This document shows, one piece after another, positions 22,938 through 30,670 of a DNA stretch of 64,000 nucleotides; the stretch's first letter is position 1; the number at the start of each line of letters is the position of its first letter. The position numbers and the translations under genes are program-made. This DNA is from a virus, in the IMG/VR virus record IMGVR_UViG_3300032897_000001, positions 1 to 64,000 of that record. One strand, written 5' to 3'. Below the pieces are notes generated by a model that saw only the letters and a list, made by a program, of their open reading frames with translations, was not told the DNA's origin and searched no databases.

Positions 22938-24109
22938 TCATCACCGAAACCGCTACTGATGCTTTTGTTGATACCATCACGGAACATGAGACTGCGGAGA
23001 TATCTGCGGGAACACAGGTGATGGTCGCGCCGGAAACCGCGCCCTTGGCTATTGTGGATGACAATACCGCGGCGAATGCCGTTGATTTTTTCGACGACTT
23101 GGAGCAGATTTCCGAAGGCCGCGGTGTGTCCCGTGCCGCGGAAGACATCATCATCCCCAGTCTGTATGTGCTGCAGGGACTGTCTCCACAGGTGGACCCG
23201 CAGAATCCTGCCTATATCGAAGGTGCCCGGCCCGGAGATATCTGGTTGAAGAATTTTCGCACACCTGTAGTGCGCGGCAATGTCGGGTTCCTCTTCCAGC
23301 TTTGTGGGTTCTACACGGACTGGTTTGAGTGGATTCCGCGCACGCGTGGCGGTGGCTTTGTCGCCGTGCATCCGTCTGTTGTTCCTGTGAGGAACAACCA
23401 GGGGCGTGTTGTTGCACTGCGCACGCCTGATGGCACCATGGCAAAGGAAATGCCTGATCCGCGTGATCCAACCGGAAAGAAGAAGTTTTGGCAAACACCG
23501 GGTGATAATGAGTTGTCGGAGATGAGACATCACATCGGTTTCATTATGGACAAGAACGGTACGTTCTTTCCCTATGCAATGAACCTGACTTCCACTGGGC
23601 ACACTGCCTCGAAACAGCTTATGGCCACCTTGGGCGTGCAGTTTCTGCCCAATGGGCGCCCGCTGGATAGCTACGCGAAGCTGTACAAGTTCACGACGTT
23701 CCAGCGGGAACGCAATGGGAAAAAGTGGTATTCGTTCCAGCATGCGGATGCGACTTTGGCGGACATCGTTCCCGGCACCTATTATATTGACGATACCGGG
23801 CGGGTGATCGAAACACGTAACGGTGAACTCGTGAAGATTGCCGCCGATAAGTCGTGGGTACAGCGTGACAGCACGGTGCCCGAATATCACACGCGGTTGC
23901 GGACAGGGCTCTATGTGGACGCAGTAGGCATTACCCGGGGTAAGATGCTATTTGACGCCATCAATGGTGGGCGCCGTGTTGAAGTTGATGCTGAGGGCGT
24001 ATCCGGCGCCAATGAAGAGCAGTTGGCGGAGAATGTTCGTCAATCCAACAACAATGCGCCGGGTTACGAAGATGGTGATCCGGGGTACGACATGGATGTG
24101 CCGTTTTAA
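22892..24109 (+). CDS. Probable phage single-strand DNA-binding protein with acidic tip
   Basis: 405 residues from ATG 22892. The low-complexity acidic N-terminus is followed by a conserved middle (PSLYVLQGLSPQVDP, LWLKNFRTP-like region, then YAMNLTSTGHTASKQLMATL). The C-terminus ends GYDMDVPF, the same kind of acidic plus PF tip that bacterial SSBs use to recruit partners, and which the SSB at 30176 also has (DDEVPF). The role as an abundant ssDNA-binding or recombination protein is an inference from the tail and the location in the replication block. Confidence 0.6.
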   Translation: MARTPRQRKLGDSDVIITETATDAFVDTITEHETAEISAGTQVMVAPETAPLAIVDDNTAANAVDFFDDLEQISEGRGVSRAAEDIIIPSLYVLQGLSPQVDPQNPAYIEGARPGDIWLKNFRTPVVRGNVGFLFQLCGFYTDWFEWIPRTRGGGFVAVHPSVVPVRNNQGRVVALRTPDGTMAKEMPDPRDPTGKKKFWQTPGDNELSEMRHHIGFIMDKNGTFFPYAMNLTSTGHTASKQLMATLGVQFLPNGRPLDSYAKLYKFTTFQRERNGKKWYSFQHADATLADIVPGTYYIDDTGRVIETRNGELVKIAADKSWVQRDSTVPEYHTRLRTGLYVDAVGITRGKMLFDAINGGRRVEVDAEGVSGANEEQLAENVRQSNNNAPGYEDGDPGYDMDVPF

Positions 24110-24420
24110 CGCTGATCCTTAACACACGGCGTGCCGTGTGTTGTTCCCGCGGCAGGCGGAAAGCAGACGCCGCAGCAAGCAAGTGAGCCGGAATACGTGG
24201 GATAAAGGCTCTTGAGGTACGGAACCAGGACCACATTCGCGAAAGTCGCTCAAGTACCCTGCTCAACCGTGGTTGGGAAATCGCGGTTGAGTCCGTAGCT
24301 GGCTATTCCAAGCCGGGTTAGCGTCCGGCCCGCGGGAACCCTTTGCCATGTTTTTCAACAAAAACAGTAAAAGCATGGCAAAACCTTACACATCAACAGT
24401 TTAGCAACTGAAAGAACAAC
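24110..24420 (+). ncRNA. Structured intergenic region, candidate non-coding RNA
   Basis: About 310 nt without a gene. Stems visible: AACACACGG/CCGTGTGTT (24121-24142), GAGCC/GGCTC with a 17-nt loop (24184-24210), GGTAC/GTACC around 24216-24258, and CTCAACCG/CGGTTGAG (24263-24291). The GC content and stable stems differ from the G-rich tracts. No terminator T-run. It could be a regulatory RNA or origin-associated structure. Confidence 0.4.
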
Positions 24421-24424
24421 CCAC

Positions 24425-24694
24425 ATGGATGTCTTGACAGGCACCTTCTCCAATGAATCCGGAAAATGGAATTTCGACGATGATGAGGAACGCAGACGTG
24501 CCATAGAGGCGGAGGCAACAGAAAGACGTCGCATGGTCACAGCCAAACCCGAAGCAGATATCAGTCTGGCGCGCATCGCGGCGGATAAGGAAGTGCGAAT
24601 GACAGCGCTGCCTGTGGGTATAATCATACATCTTATCTGGGCACTCGCAGTAACGACAATTGGTGTCGCAGTTGCCTGTAATTGGCACAATTAA
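24425..24694 (+). CDS. Membrane-anchored hypothetical protein
   Basis: 89 residues. Charged, coiled-coil-like N-terminal half (DEERRRAIEAEATERRRM) and a C-terminal transmembrane helix (about res 63-84, IIIHLIWALAVTTIGVAVAC). Unknown. Confidence 0.55.
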   Translation: MDVLTGTFSNESGKWNFDDDEERRRAIEAEATERRRMVTAKPEADISLARIAADKEVRMTALPVGIIIHLIWALAVTTIGVAVACNWHN

Positions 24695-24707
24695 GGAGCA
24701 CGCTACC

Positions 24708-25166
24708 GTGGCACAGGACTGTGTAATTTGGGACTTGGACGGCACCCTGTTTGATACCACGCACCGTCAGCATCTTCTTCCGGACTGGAATGCGTTCTTC
24801 GTTGCATGCGTGGATGATCCGCCTATTGCACATGTGGTGCGCATTTTCGATCTGCTACATAAGGGGTATGACGAATCGGAGAGACTGTTGCCTGTCTTCG
24901 TTTCAGGACGATCAGAACAAGTCCGCGCACAAACAGAAGCATCCATTATCAAACATATTTACGAGCCTGCAGACAACCACACACTGCTTTTCATGCGTGC
25001 CCAAGGCGACCACAGGCCGGACAACCAAGTCAAGTCTGACATTCTTGACCAAATCCTGCACAGGGGTTTGAATCCTATTGTAGCATTTGATGACCGCGAT
25101 CAAGTCGTGAACATGTGGCGTTCCCGGGGAATACCATGTTTCCAGGTGGCAGAAGGAAAATTCTAA
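24708..25166 (+). CDS. HAD-family phosphatase, polynucleotide 3'-phosphatase-like
   Basis: 152 residues. GTG 24708 is chosen over upstream options because of AAGGAGCACGCTACC. Motif I is DLDGTLFD (res 8-15), a Ser in VFVSGRSE (motif II) and the late acidic pair DDRDQV (motif IV). The arrangement resembles the phosphatase half of T4 polynucleotide kinase. No kinase P-loop is present. Possible role in repairing 3' ends of cleaved RNA or DNA. Confidence 0.75.
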   Translation: MAQDCVIWDLDGTLFDTTHRQHLLPDWNAFFVACVDDPPIAHVVRIFDLLHKGYDESERLLPVFVSGRSEQVRAQTEASIIKHIYEPADNHTLLFMRAQGDHRPDNQVKSDILDQILHRGLNPIVAFDDRDQVVNMWRSRGIPCFQVAEGKF

Positions 25167-25429
25167 TGGCAATAAACAGAATTGAAAAACCTTCTCTCGA
25201 AACGATAGCTGAACGCGTGGCGATTCGAGTCCTGGGGGATCTTAGATCCAAGCGTGTCAAGACTGCTGACGCCAATGTGATCAAACATGCAGTTGAAGCG
25301 GACAGAGACTGTCCGACCGATGGTGCTGCACGCGGCTTGCTGATAGCAATGGTGAATACAAATATTGTCCGCAAGGCAGTAGACAATTATAAACGGCAAG
25401 ACAGTGCACAAGACAGTGCAAAGGAGTAA
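25166..25429 (+). CDS. Small helical protein
   Basis: 87 residues, TAATG overlap with the previous gene. Helical, charged. Unknown. Confidence 0.5.
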   Translation: MAINRIEKPSLETIAERVAIRVLGDLRSKRVKTADANVIKHAVEADRDCPTDGAARGLLIAMVNTNIVRKAVDNYKRQDSAQDSAKE

Positions 25430-25434
25430 CACGT

Positions 25435-25620
25435 TTGAGCTTAGAGCAGCGTATCAAGGACGTGCTTTCACCCACTAAATGGTGGGTGACCGGCACGATA
25501 GCGGCTTCTGTGGATTGTTCCATATTGGAAGCACATCATGCTTTGATTGCCCTGGAGCACAAACAAGTTGCAGTAGGGCAGCGCACCGATACAGGGCACA
25601 TGGAATGGAAGTTACGATGA
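25435..25620 (+). CDS. Small winged-helix-like protein (TTG start)
   Basis: 61 residues, TTG 25435 after AAGGAGTAACACGT. VTGTIAASVDCSILEAHHALIALEHKQVAV has the spacing of a compact winged helix. Possibly DNA-binding. Confidence 0.55.
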   Translation: MSLEQRIKDVLSPTKWWVTGTIAASVDCSILEAHHALIALEHKQVAVGQRTDTGHMEWKLR

Positions 25621-26222
25621 GTGACGGTGCTGTACACTGCATGTTGGATCTGGAAACGTGGGGCCAGCACACGGGATGTGCTATCCGCTCCATAGGTGCG
25701 GTTATTTTTGATCTTGAAGAGGATGGTGTTCCGGACAAGCCCGAAAACCGATTCTATGCCAATATCCGTGATCGGTCCTGTTGGCATGCCGGGCTGCATG
25801 TGAACAGAGATACCGCAGCATGGTGGGGCTGCCAATCGAAAGAGGCACAAGACGTTTTCGCGCAAAATCCCCAGGAACTCGGGGATGTTGTTCGCGCGTT
25901 CAATTCGTGGTTCCACGATAACCGTGTTAAGTATGTCTGGGCACAGGGTGCCAACTTCGATCCGCCCCTGTGGGAAGCCGCATCCCGTGCAATAGGCTCG
26001 GAACCTCCCTGGAAGTTTTACTTGGTGCGCGACACACGCACTGTGTATTATTTGGCTGATTTGGACCCTAGATCAATTACCCGGGCAGGTGTTTTTCATA
26101 ACGCGCTTGATGACGCTGTGCATCAAGTCCATTGCGTTCAGGCTGCTTATCGCATAATCAAGACGCGATCAGGTGACGCACAGGATGCTTTGATCAGTCA
26201 AGGACAAAAAACAAATGAGTGA
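25617..26222 (+). CDS. DEDDh 3'-5' exonuclease
   Basis: 201 residues. MLDLETWG (exo I: Asp and Glu), then SIGAVIFDL, and HNALDDAVHQ (exo III HxAxxD) identify a DnaQ-like fold, closest in pattern to small exoribonuclease or ExoX-like enzymes. It would degrade or proofread nucleic acid with two metal ions. ATG 25617 overlaps the previous gene. Confidence 0.8.
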   Translation: MSDGAVHCMLDLETWGQHTGCAIRSIGAVIFDLEEDGVPDKPENRFYANIRDRSCWHAGLHVNRDTAAWWGCQSKEAQDVFAQNPQELGDVVRAFNSWFHDNRVKYVWAQGANFDPPLWEAASRAIGSEPPWKFYLVRDTRTVYYLADLDPRSITRAGVFHNALDDAVHQVHCVQAAYRIIKTRSGDAQDALISQGQKTNE

Positions 26223-27243
26223 AACAGAACTTCAAGAGTTGCTGGAAGAACACAACGAACTAGCACGGATCGCCGCAGAACTCGGATGCGATCACCATGA
26301 GCGCACGCACGCGTTTGAGCACCGTGAAGCCGCAATCGCGGAACTGAATGTCCTTGACAAGTCTCTTTATGAGGCGGTTTCCAAGATCTTGGACACATCT
26401 CCGCATATCAACGAGACAGAAGGACTTTCCGCGCCTCAGCTTTTGACGCTTTACGAAAATCTGCGTGCAGAAGCCGTTAACTTGGGCATTGATTGCCCGG
26501 TCATTGATACGCTTGTGGATCGGGATGACGGACTTTGGCACTGCCAACTTACCCGCGCACGTATTATTCATAAGCTTGTCGCAACAGAGATTGCGGCGAC
26601 TGCCGAATTCAATGCAAATGGTCCCGTGGCACAGACTATGGATGATAATCTGTGGCCGCCTCCATTTGAAGAATCTGCTGTTACCCCTGTAACCTATGAA
26701 TCCGGGCAGGAATCGCCACAGCGTGTGTGGGATGATGACGGATCTGTATCCGTTGTGCACACTCCTGATGAGGAAGAAAAACTTACCGAGGAACAGGAAG
26801 AAGAACTTCTAAAGGGTGTGGAACACGTCGCTACAAGTGCACCGCCAAAGAAGCCGGGCAAGCCACGTGGCAGGCCACGCAAGAACCCCGTAGAAGCAGT
26901 GCAAGCTACTACAGACAATGTTCCCCGGAAACGTGGCAGGCCGCTTGGTTCACGCAACAAAAAGGCTGCGGACAGCACAGAGAACCCACGTAAACTGTTG
27001 GGACAACAGGAACCGGTTAAGGTATCCAAGCGGCTTGGCAGGCCGCGTAAGAGCAACGGCACAGAAACCAAGACTCAGCGGGCTGTTGCTTTGATGAAGC
27101 GTGAAGGTGGTGCAACATATGCCGAAATCCTGGCAGAAACCGGGTGGACGGCTGTTTCTATCCCAGGGCTTGCTCGTAAGCAGGGAGTACAATTGCGTAT
27201 GGTAAAGGATCTGGGTTCTGTAACCGTTTACTATGCGTCCTGA
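26215..27243 (+). CDS. AT-hook protein with C-terminal DUF3489-like domain
   Basis: 342 residues. The helical N-terminal domain (to about 130) is followed by an acidic linker and three AT-hook-like motifs (RGRPRKN near 218, RKRGRPLGS near 239, LGRPRKSNG near 273), which bind AT-rich minor grooves. The C-terminal ~60 residues (RAVALMKREGGATYAEILAE then TGWTAVSIPGLARKQG) look like the DUF3489 helix-turn-helix. Likely a nucleoid-type or regulatory DNA binder. ATG 26215 overlaps the preceding gene. Confidence 0.7.
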   Translation: MSETELQELLEEHNELARIAAELGCDHHERTHAFEHREAAIAELNVLDKSLYEAVSKILDTSPHINETEGLSAPQLLTLYENLRAEAVNLGIDCPVIDTLVDRDDGLWHCQLTRARIIHKLVATEIAATAEFNANGPVAQTMDDNLWPPPFEESAVTPVTYESGQESPQRVWDDDGSVSVVHTPDEEEKLTEEQEEELLKGVEHVATSAPPKKPGKPRGRPRKNPVEAVQATTDNVPRKRGRPLGSRNKKAADSTENPRKLLGQQEPVKVSKRLGRPRKSNGTETKTQRAVALMKREGGATYAEILAETGWTAVSIPGLARKQGVQLRMVKDLGSVTVYYAS

Positions 27244-27454
27244 TCCGACATATATTGTAGCGGCGCGCCACTGCCCTTCTGGGGAAGTTCACGAGTGGCG
27301 CACCGTTAACGAGCATGCTGCAAATTTGCTTTGCGGCATGCTCAAACGCAAGGAAAAACACGGCTATCCTTCGGACTACGTTGACATATCGTTGCGGCGG
27401 GAGAGTATAGAATGCGATTCATGGCACAGCGGGGAGACATCCTTACCGCCCTGA
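27233..27454 (+). CDS. Small hypothetical protein
   Basis: 73 residues; both ends overlap neighbours in other frames (11 nt and 43 nt). RRPD-like start, histidine-rich first half. Translated only if the overlaps are real; moderate support. Confidence 0.45.
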   Translation: MRPDPTYIVAARHCPSGEVHEWRTVNEHAANLLCGMLKRKEKHGYPSDYVDISLRRESIECDSWHSGETSLPP

Positions 27455-28569
27455 CACGTGTGGCCCGGGCAGTAGACGCCCGGGCAGACAAGGGGATGTT
27501 GCCTATCATGGGGAATGTCCTGATAACTCCCGATGAAGCGCGATCCTCAATAACGTTCACGGGAACGAATCTAAATGTAGAGGTTCGAGTTGAATCGGCC
27601 ATACAGGGGCTTCAACAGCCGGTCGAGATAGCGGCACCAGCGCACATCCTTTATGAGATTGTCCGCAGATTGCCGGATGGTGCGCGTATCGGCGCCGAAA
27701 CAGACGGCAACAAATTGGTCTTGCGTGCAGGACGCGCAAAGTTCTCCATGCAAATCCTGAATTGGCAGGATTTTCCGTTCTTGGGCAGCAAGGTTTCCGC
27801 GGAAAACTCCGCGCGGTTTGCTGTGAAAAGCGGAGAGTTTTGTAAGTTGTTGCGCACCGCGACATTTGCCGCGACGGACGATTCCCGCACCTTTCTCACA
27901 GGTGTCTATGTGCATGTCCCACGGGGACACATAGACGTGTTGCGGGCTGTGTCCACAGATGGACATCGTTTCATTCAGCAGGATGTTGGCATATACGATC
28001 CAGCATCAACGCACAGTTATAGTCCGGTATCCATACCGGGCTTTATCGTCCCCCGCAGAACAGCGGAGGAAGTGGCGGGACTTGCAAAAGATTTTGAAGG
28101 CATAGTGACGGTAGAAGTAACCCGCACATTGGTACGGTTCATGATCGGTGACACACGTATAACATCAAGGCTGGTTGACGGCACATTCCCTGAATATACG
28201 CGGATTATCCCACTGGGAAATGACAGGGTTATTGATGTAGATCGGTTGGCACTACGTGCAGCGCTGTCACGTGTTACAGCCGTGGCCGCAGAAGATGGTC
28301 AAGGCATTAAGACAGAAATAACAAATGACTTGCTGCGGCTGTCCGTGACATCGCAAACCGGCTGTAGTGCAACTGAAGAAATACCGGTTGAATATGACGA
28401 TGAATCCGTCATCCTTGGAATCAATTCACGATATCTTGGAGAGGTTTTGGACAATATCGGTGGGGAATTGGTGACACTGCGTCTGGAGGGTCCGCGGTCT
28501 CCGATTCTGGTTTCCAACAAAGACGACGCATCCACGTTGGCCGTGGTAATGCCAATGCAGCTTTCCTAA
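27412..28569 (+). CDS. dnaN: DNA polymerase III beta sliding clamp
   Basis: 385 residues, full length for a bacterial beta clamp (about 370). Internal features fit three repeated clamp domains: LPIMGNVLI near res 31, TDGHRFIQQ near 182, LVDGTFPEYTRIIP near 257, and the family's C-terminus AVVMPMQL. It dimerises around DNA and tethers polymerase. A phage-encoded bacterial-type clamp is uncommon. A 36598 protein with a C-terminal QLELF motif is a candidate binder. ATG 27412. Confidence 0.9.
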   Translation: MRFMAQRGDILTALTRVARAVDARADKGMLPIMGNVLITPDEARSSITFTGTNLNVEVRVESAIQGLQQPVEIAAPAHILYEIVRRLPDGARIGAETDGNKLVLRAGRAKFSMQILNWQDFPFLGSKVSAENSARFAVKSGEFCKLLRTATFAATDDSRTFLTGVYVHVPRGHIDVLRAVSTDGHRFIQQDVGIYDPASTHSYSPVSIPGFIVPRRTAEEVAGLAKDFEGIVTVEVTRTLVRFMIGDTRITSRLVDGTFPEYTRIIPLGNDRVIDVDRLALRAALSRVTAVAAEDGQGIKTEITNDLLRLSVTSQTGCSATEEIPVEYDDESVILGINSRYLGEVLDNIGGELVTLRLEGPRSPILVSNKDDASTLAVVMPMQLS

Positions 28570-28582
28570 AGAGACGGGGACA

Positions 28583-29500
28583 ATGATCTATATGGGTTCG
28601 AAGGCGAGATATGCCGAAGAAATCATTGCTATTGCAACAGCGCACAGGAAGCCAAACCAGCCTTGGGTGGAACCATTTGTCGGCGGCGGCAACATAATAT
28701 GCCGTGTTCCCGCGCAACAGGGTCCACGTATTGGCGGGGATGTCAATTGGCGTATGATCGAACTATTAGACGCGATCGGTAATCAAGGCTGGGTGCCTCC
28801 CGAGAATGTGACGGAAGAACAGTACAAACATATCAAGGAAAATCCTGATTCGTATCCCCCGGAACTGGTGGCGTTCGTCGCGACGGCGGTTTCATTCGGT
28901 GCAAAATGGTTCGCAGGATACGCGCGCGGATCTGTAGATTATGCCGCCAATGGCGCTAAACAGGCTCTCCGAGAGGCGCCGCTTTTGCACGGTGCGAAGT
29001 TCGTTTATGCCCGATACGATGAACTTAGTATCCCACGGGATTCCATCATATACTGTGATCCTCCCTACACAGGAACTACAGGCTATGGCGGAGCCAAGAC
29101 GGATATCGATATAGGAGATGATCTAGCACTTAACACGTGGAACCGTGCCGCCTTTTGGCGGTGGGCAGATAAGATGGTGGCTGCGGGACACGACGTGTTC
29201 GTGTCGGAATACACGGGACCGCCTGCCAGCATCTATAAACCGTCTGCGGAACTTAAGCGCTTGCGTGCCGAAGCGGGCGAACGATATCGTATTGTGCAGA
29301 ATGACAAGTCGTCGCCCGAAGCATTACACACGGCATTCTCTGCTTTGCAGGCAATAGACGAGAGGATCAGTAAAGAAGCCGAAAAAGCAGCCGCACGGTG
29401 GGAAGTGCTGTGGCAGAAAGAAGTTGTCGGCGATTTTGATGCGCGCGGCGACAATAAACGAGAGATTGAGAAGCTTTTTCATAGGAGGGCGGGAACGTGA
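28583..29500 (+). CDS. D12-class DNA adenine methylase
   Basis: 305 residues. N-terminal YMGSKARYAEEII and EPFVGGGNI (SAM-binding), catalytic YCDPPYTGTTGY near res 155. D12 enzymes methylate N6 of adenine, typically in GATC. The helical C-terminus (res 240-300) is longer than in Dam. Starts 14 nt after the clamp gene. Confidence 0.85.
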   Translation: MIYMGSKARYAEEIIAIATAHRKPNQPWVEPFVGGGNIICRVPAQQGPRIGGDVNWRMIELLDAIGNQGWVPPENVTEEQYKHIKENPDSYPPELVAFVATAVSFGAKWFAGYARGSVDYAANGAKQALREAPLLHGAKFVYARYDELSIPRDSIIYCDPPYTGTTGYGGAKTDIDIGDDLALNTWNRAAFWRWADKMVAAGHDVFVSEYTGPPASIYKPSAELKRLRAEAGERYRIVQNDKSSPEALHTAFSALQAIDERISKEAEKAAARWEVLWQKEVVGDFDARGDNKREIEKLFHRRAGT

Positions 29501-30087
29501 CATCTGCAATTGAGTTGCTGCCACCCGGAATACTTTCTACATGGAAGGCCGTTGTTGGCAGGAAGTGTGGGGAATGTTCGCTTTGCTGTAAGATCCTGCC
29601 TGTTCAAGATGCCAATCTTGATAAGGCACACGGCGTGCGCTGTAAGCACCAACGGCGCGGTGGGTGTAAGGTATATGCCTTCCGTCCGCAGAAATGCGCA
29701 CAATGGTCTTGCGGGTGGTTGTTGGGCATTGGCGTAGACGGGCTATCCCGCCCGGATCGCGCGGGATACATCATAGACCCTGTGGCGGATTACACGACTG
29801 TTTCCTGGTCAGGTCGCGCACCTTTTGATCTGCCGGCTGTGGTCGTATGGACAGAGGACCGTGAATCGTGGATGCACGATGAAGAGCTTAAAAAGTTCTT
29901 TGTTCGTTGGGCAGAACAGGGATTCAGTGCAATTGTCCGCTATTCTCCGACACTTGCGGTGTGCGTTTTTCCTCCCCCACTTACAGACGGTGGGTGGATT
30001 ATTACAGACCCTGTGGAAACGAAAGTACCGCTAGAAGACGCGGCACGCAAATTTGCGCGGGTTGCTGCAGCTATGGGAAAGAAATAA
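29497..30087 (+). CDS. YkgJ-family cysteine-cluster protein
   Basis: 196 residues. CGECSLCCKILPV near res 25 and a later Cys group GGCKVYAFRPQKCAQWSC match the YkgJ/UPF0153 zinc-or-iron cluster family. Members are of unclear function, some linked to metal chelation. Overlaps the methylase stop. Confidence 0.75.
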   Translation: MTSAIELLPPGILSTWKAVVGRKCGECSLCCKILPVQDANLDKAHGVRCKHQRRGGCKVYAFRPQKCAQWSCGWLLGIGVDGLSRPDRAGYIIDPVADYTTVSWSGRAPFDLPAVVVWTEDRESWMHDEELKKFFVRWAEQGFSAIVRYSPTLAVCVFPPPLTDGGWIITDPVETKVPLEDAARKFARVAAAMGKK

Positions 30088-30095
30088 CAAGATGG

Positions 30096-30150
30096 TTTTG
30101 ACAAATTTTTAAAATTTAATACTGGACAGATTACGGCACACCCACTACAA
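30096..30150 (+). promoter_or_regulatory. Candidate promoter for SSB gene
   Basis: TTGACA (30098-30103) followed by an AT-only stretch AATTTTTAAAATTTAATAC. The -35 is consensus, but no -10 sits at 16-18 nt, so the call is weak. Confidence 0.35.
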
Positions 30151-30175
30151 AAACAACTCTTCTGGAGAACAACAC

Positions 30176-30613
30176 ATGAGCAGCGTCAACAAGGTGATTT
30201 TGGTTGGGAATCTCGGGCGTGATCCTGAGATGCGGCGCACGATGAATGGCGGAGTGATCGCTAATCTTAGCATCGCGACATCCGAGTCGTGGAAAAGTAA
30301 GGCTACTGGTGCAAAGCAGGAACGCACAGAATGGCACCGTGTCGTTTGTTTCAATGAGGGTCTTTGCAAGGTTATTGAGAAGTATCTACACAAAGGATCA
30401 AAAGTATATATTGAAGGGAAACTTCAAACCCGAAAGTGGACAGATCAACAGGGCGTCGAACGCTATACGACGGAAGTCGTGTTGCCGCAATTCGGCGCAA
30501 CACTCGTCATGCTCAGTGGTAACAATAACGCCGATTCTGAGGATACCGCACAAGACGAGCAAACAGCCAGCCCAGCCCGTTACTACAGCATGGATGATGA
30601 AGTGCCGTTCTAA
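30176..30613 (+). CDS. ssb: Single-stranded DNA-binding protein
   Basis: 145 residues with the classic SSB OB-fold: [19 protein letters not shown] at the N-terminus, [20 protein letters not shown], and the acidic tail ending MDDEVPF for partner recruitment. ATG 30176 after CTGGAGAACAACAC. Protects ssDNA during phage replication. Confidence 0.93.
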   Translation: MSSVNKVILVGNLGRDPEMRRTMNGGVIANLSIATSESWKSKATGAKQERTEWHRVVCFNEGLCKVIEKYLHKGSKVYIEGKLQTRKWTDQQGVERYTTEVVLPQFGATLVMLSGNNNADSEDTAQDEQTASPARYYSMDDEVPF

Positions 30614-30668
30614 TTCCCGAATCAGGCAAGGCATGTTGTGGTGTGGTGAGATAAATCGGGGTAAGGCA
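30614..30668 (+). repeat. Short G-rich tract before DNA polymerase
   Basis: Same GG-every-five-bases composition as the tracts at 20-22 kb (GGCAAGGCATGTTGTGGTGT), between the SSB stop and polymerase start. Confidence 0.45.
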
Positions 30669-30670
30669 GG

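Noticed and set aside
22727-23890. 387-codon reverse-strand open frame
   Set aside because: It lies opposite the ssDNA-binding protein gene in a high-GC region, has no ribosome site, and its product resembles no family; it is a frame shadow of the 22892 gene.
5102-29300. Partial match of a spacer (GCGGGCGAACGA at 5106) to the D12 methylase gene near 29274
   Set aside because: A 12-base match with a few further agreeing bases is expected by chance given the number of spacers and window size.
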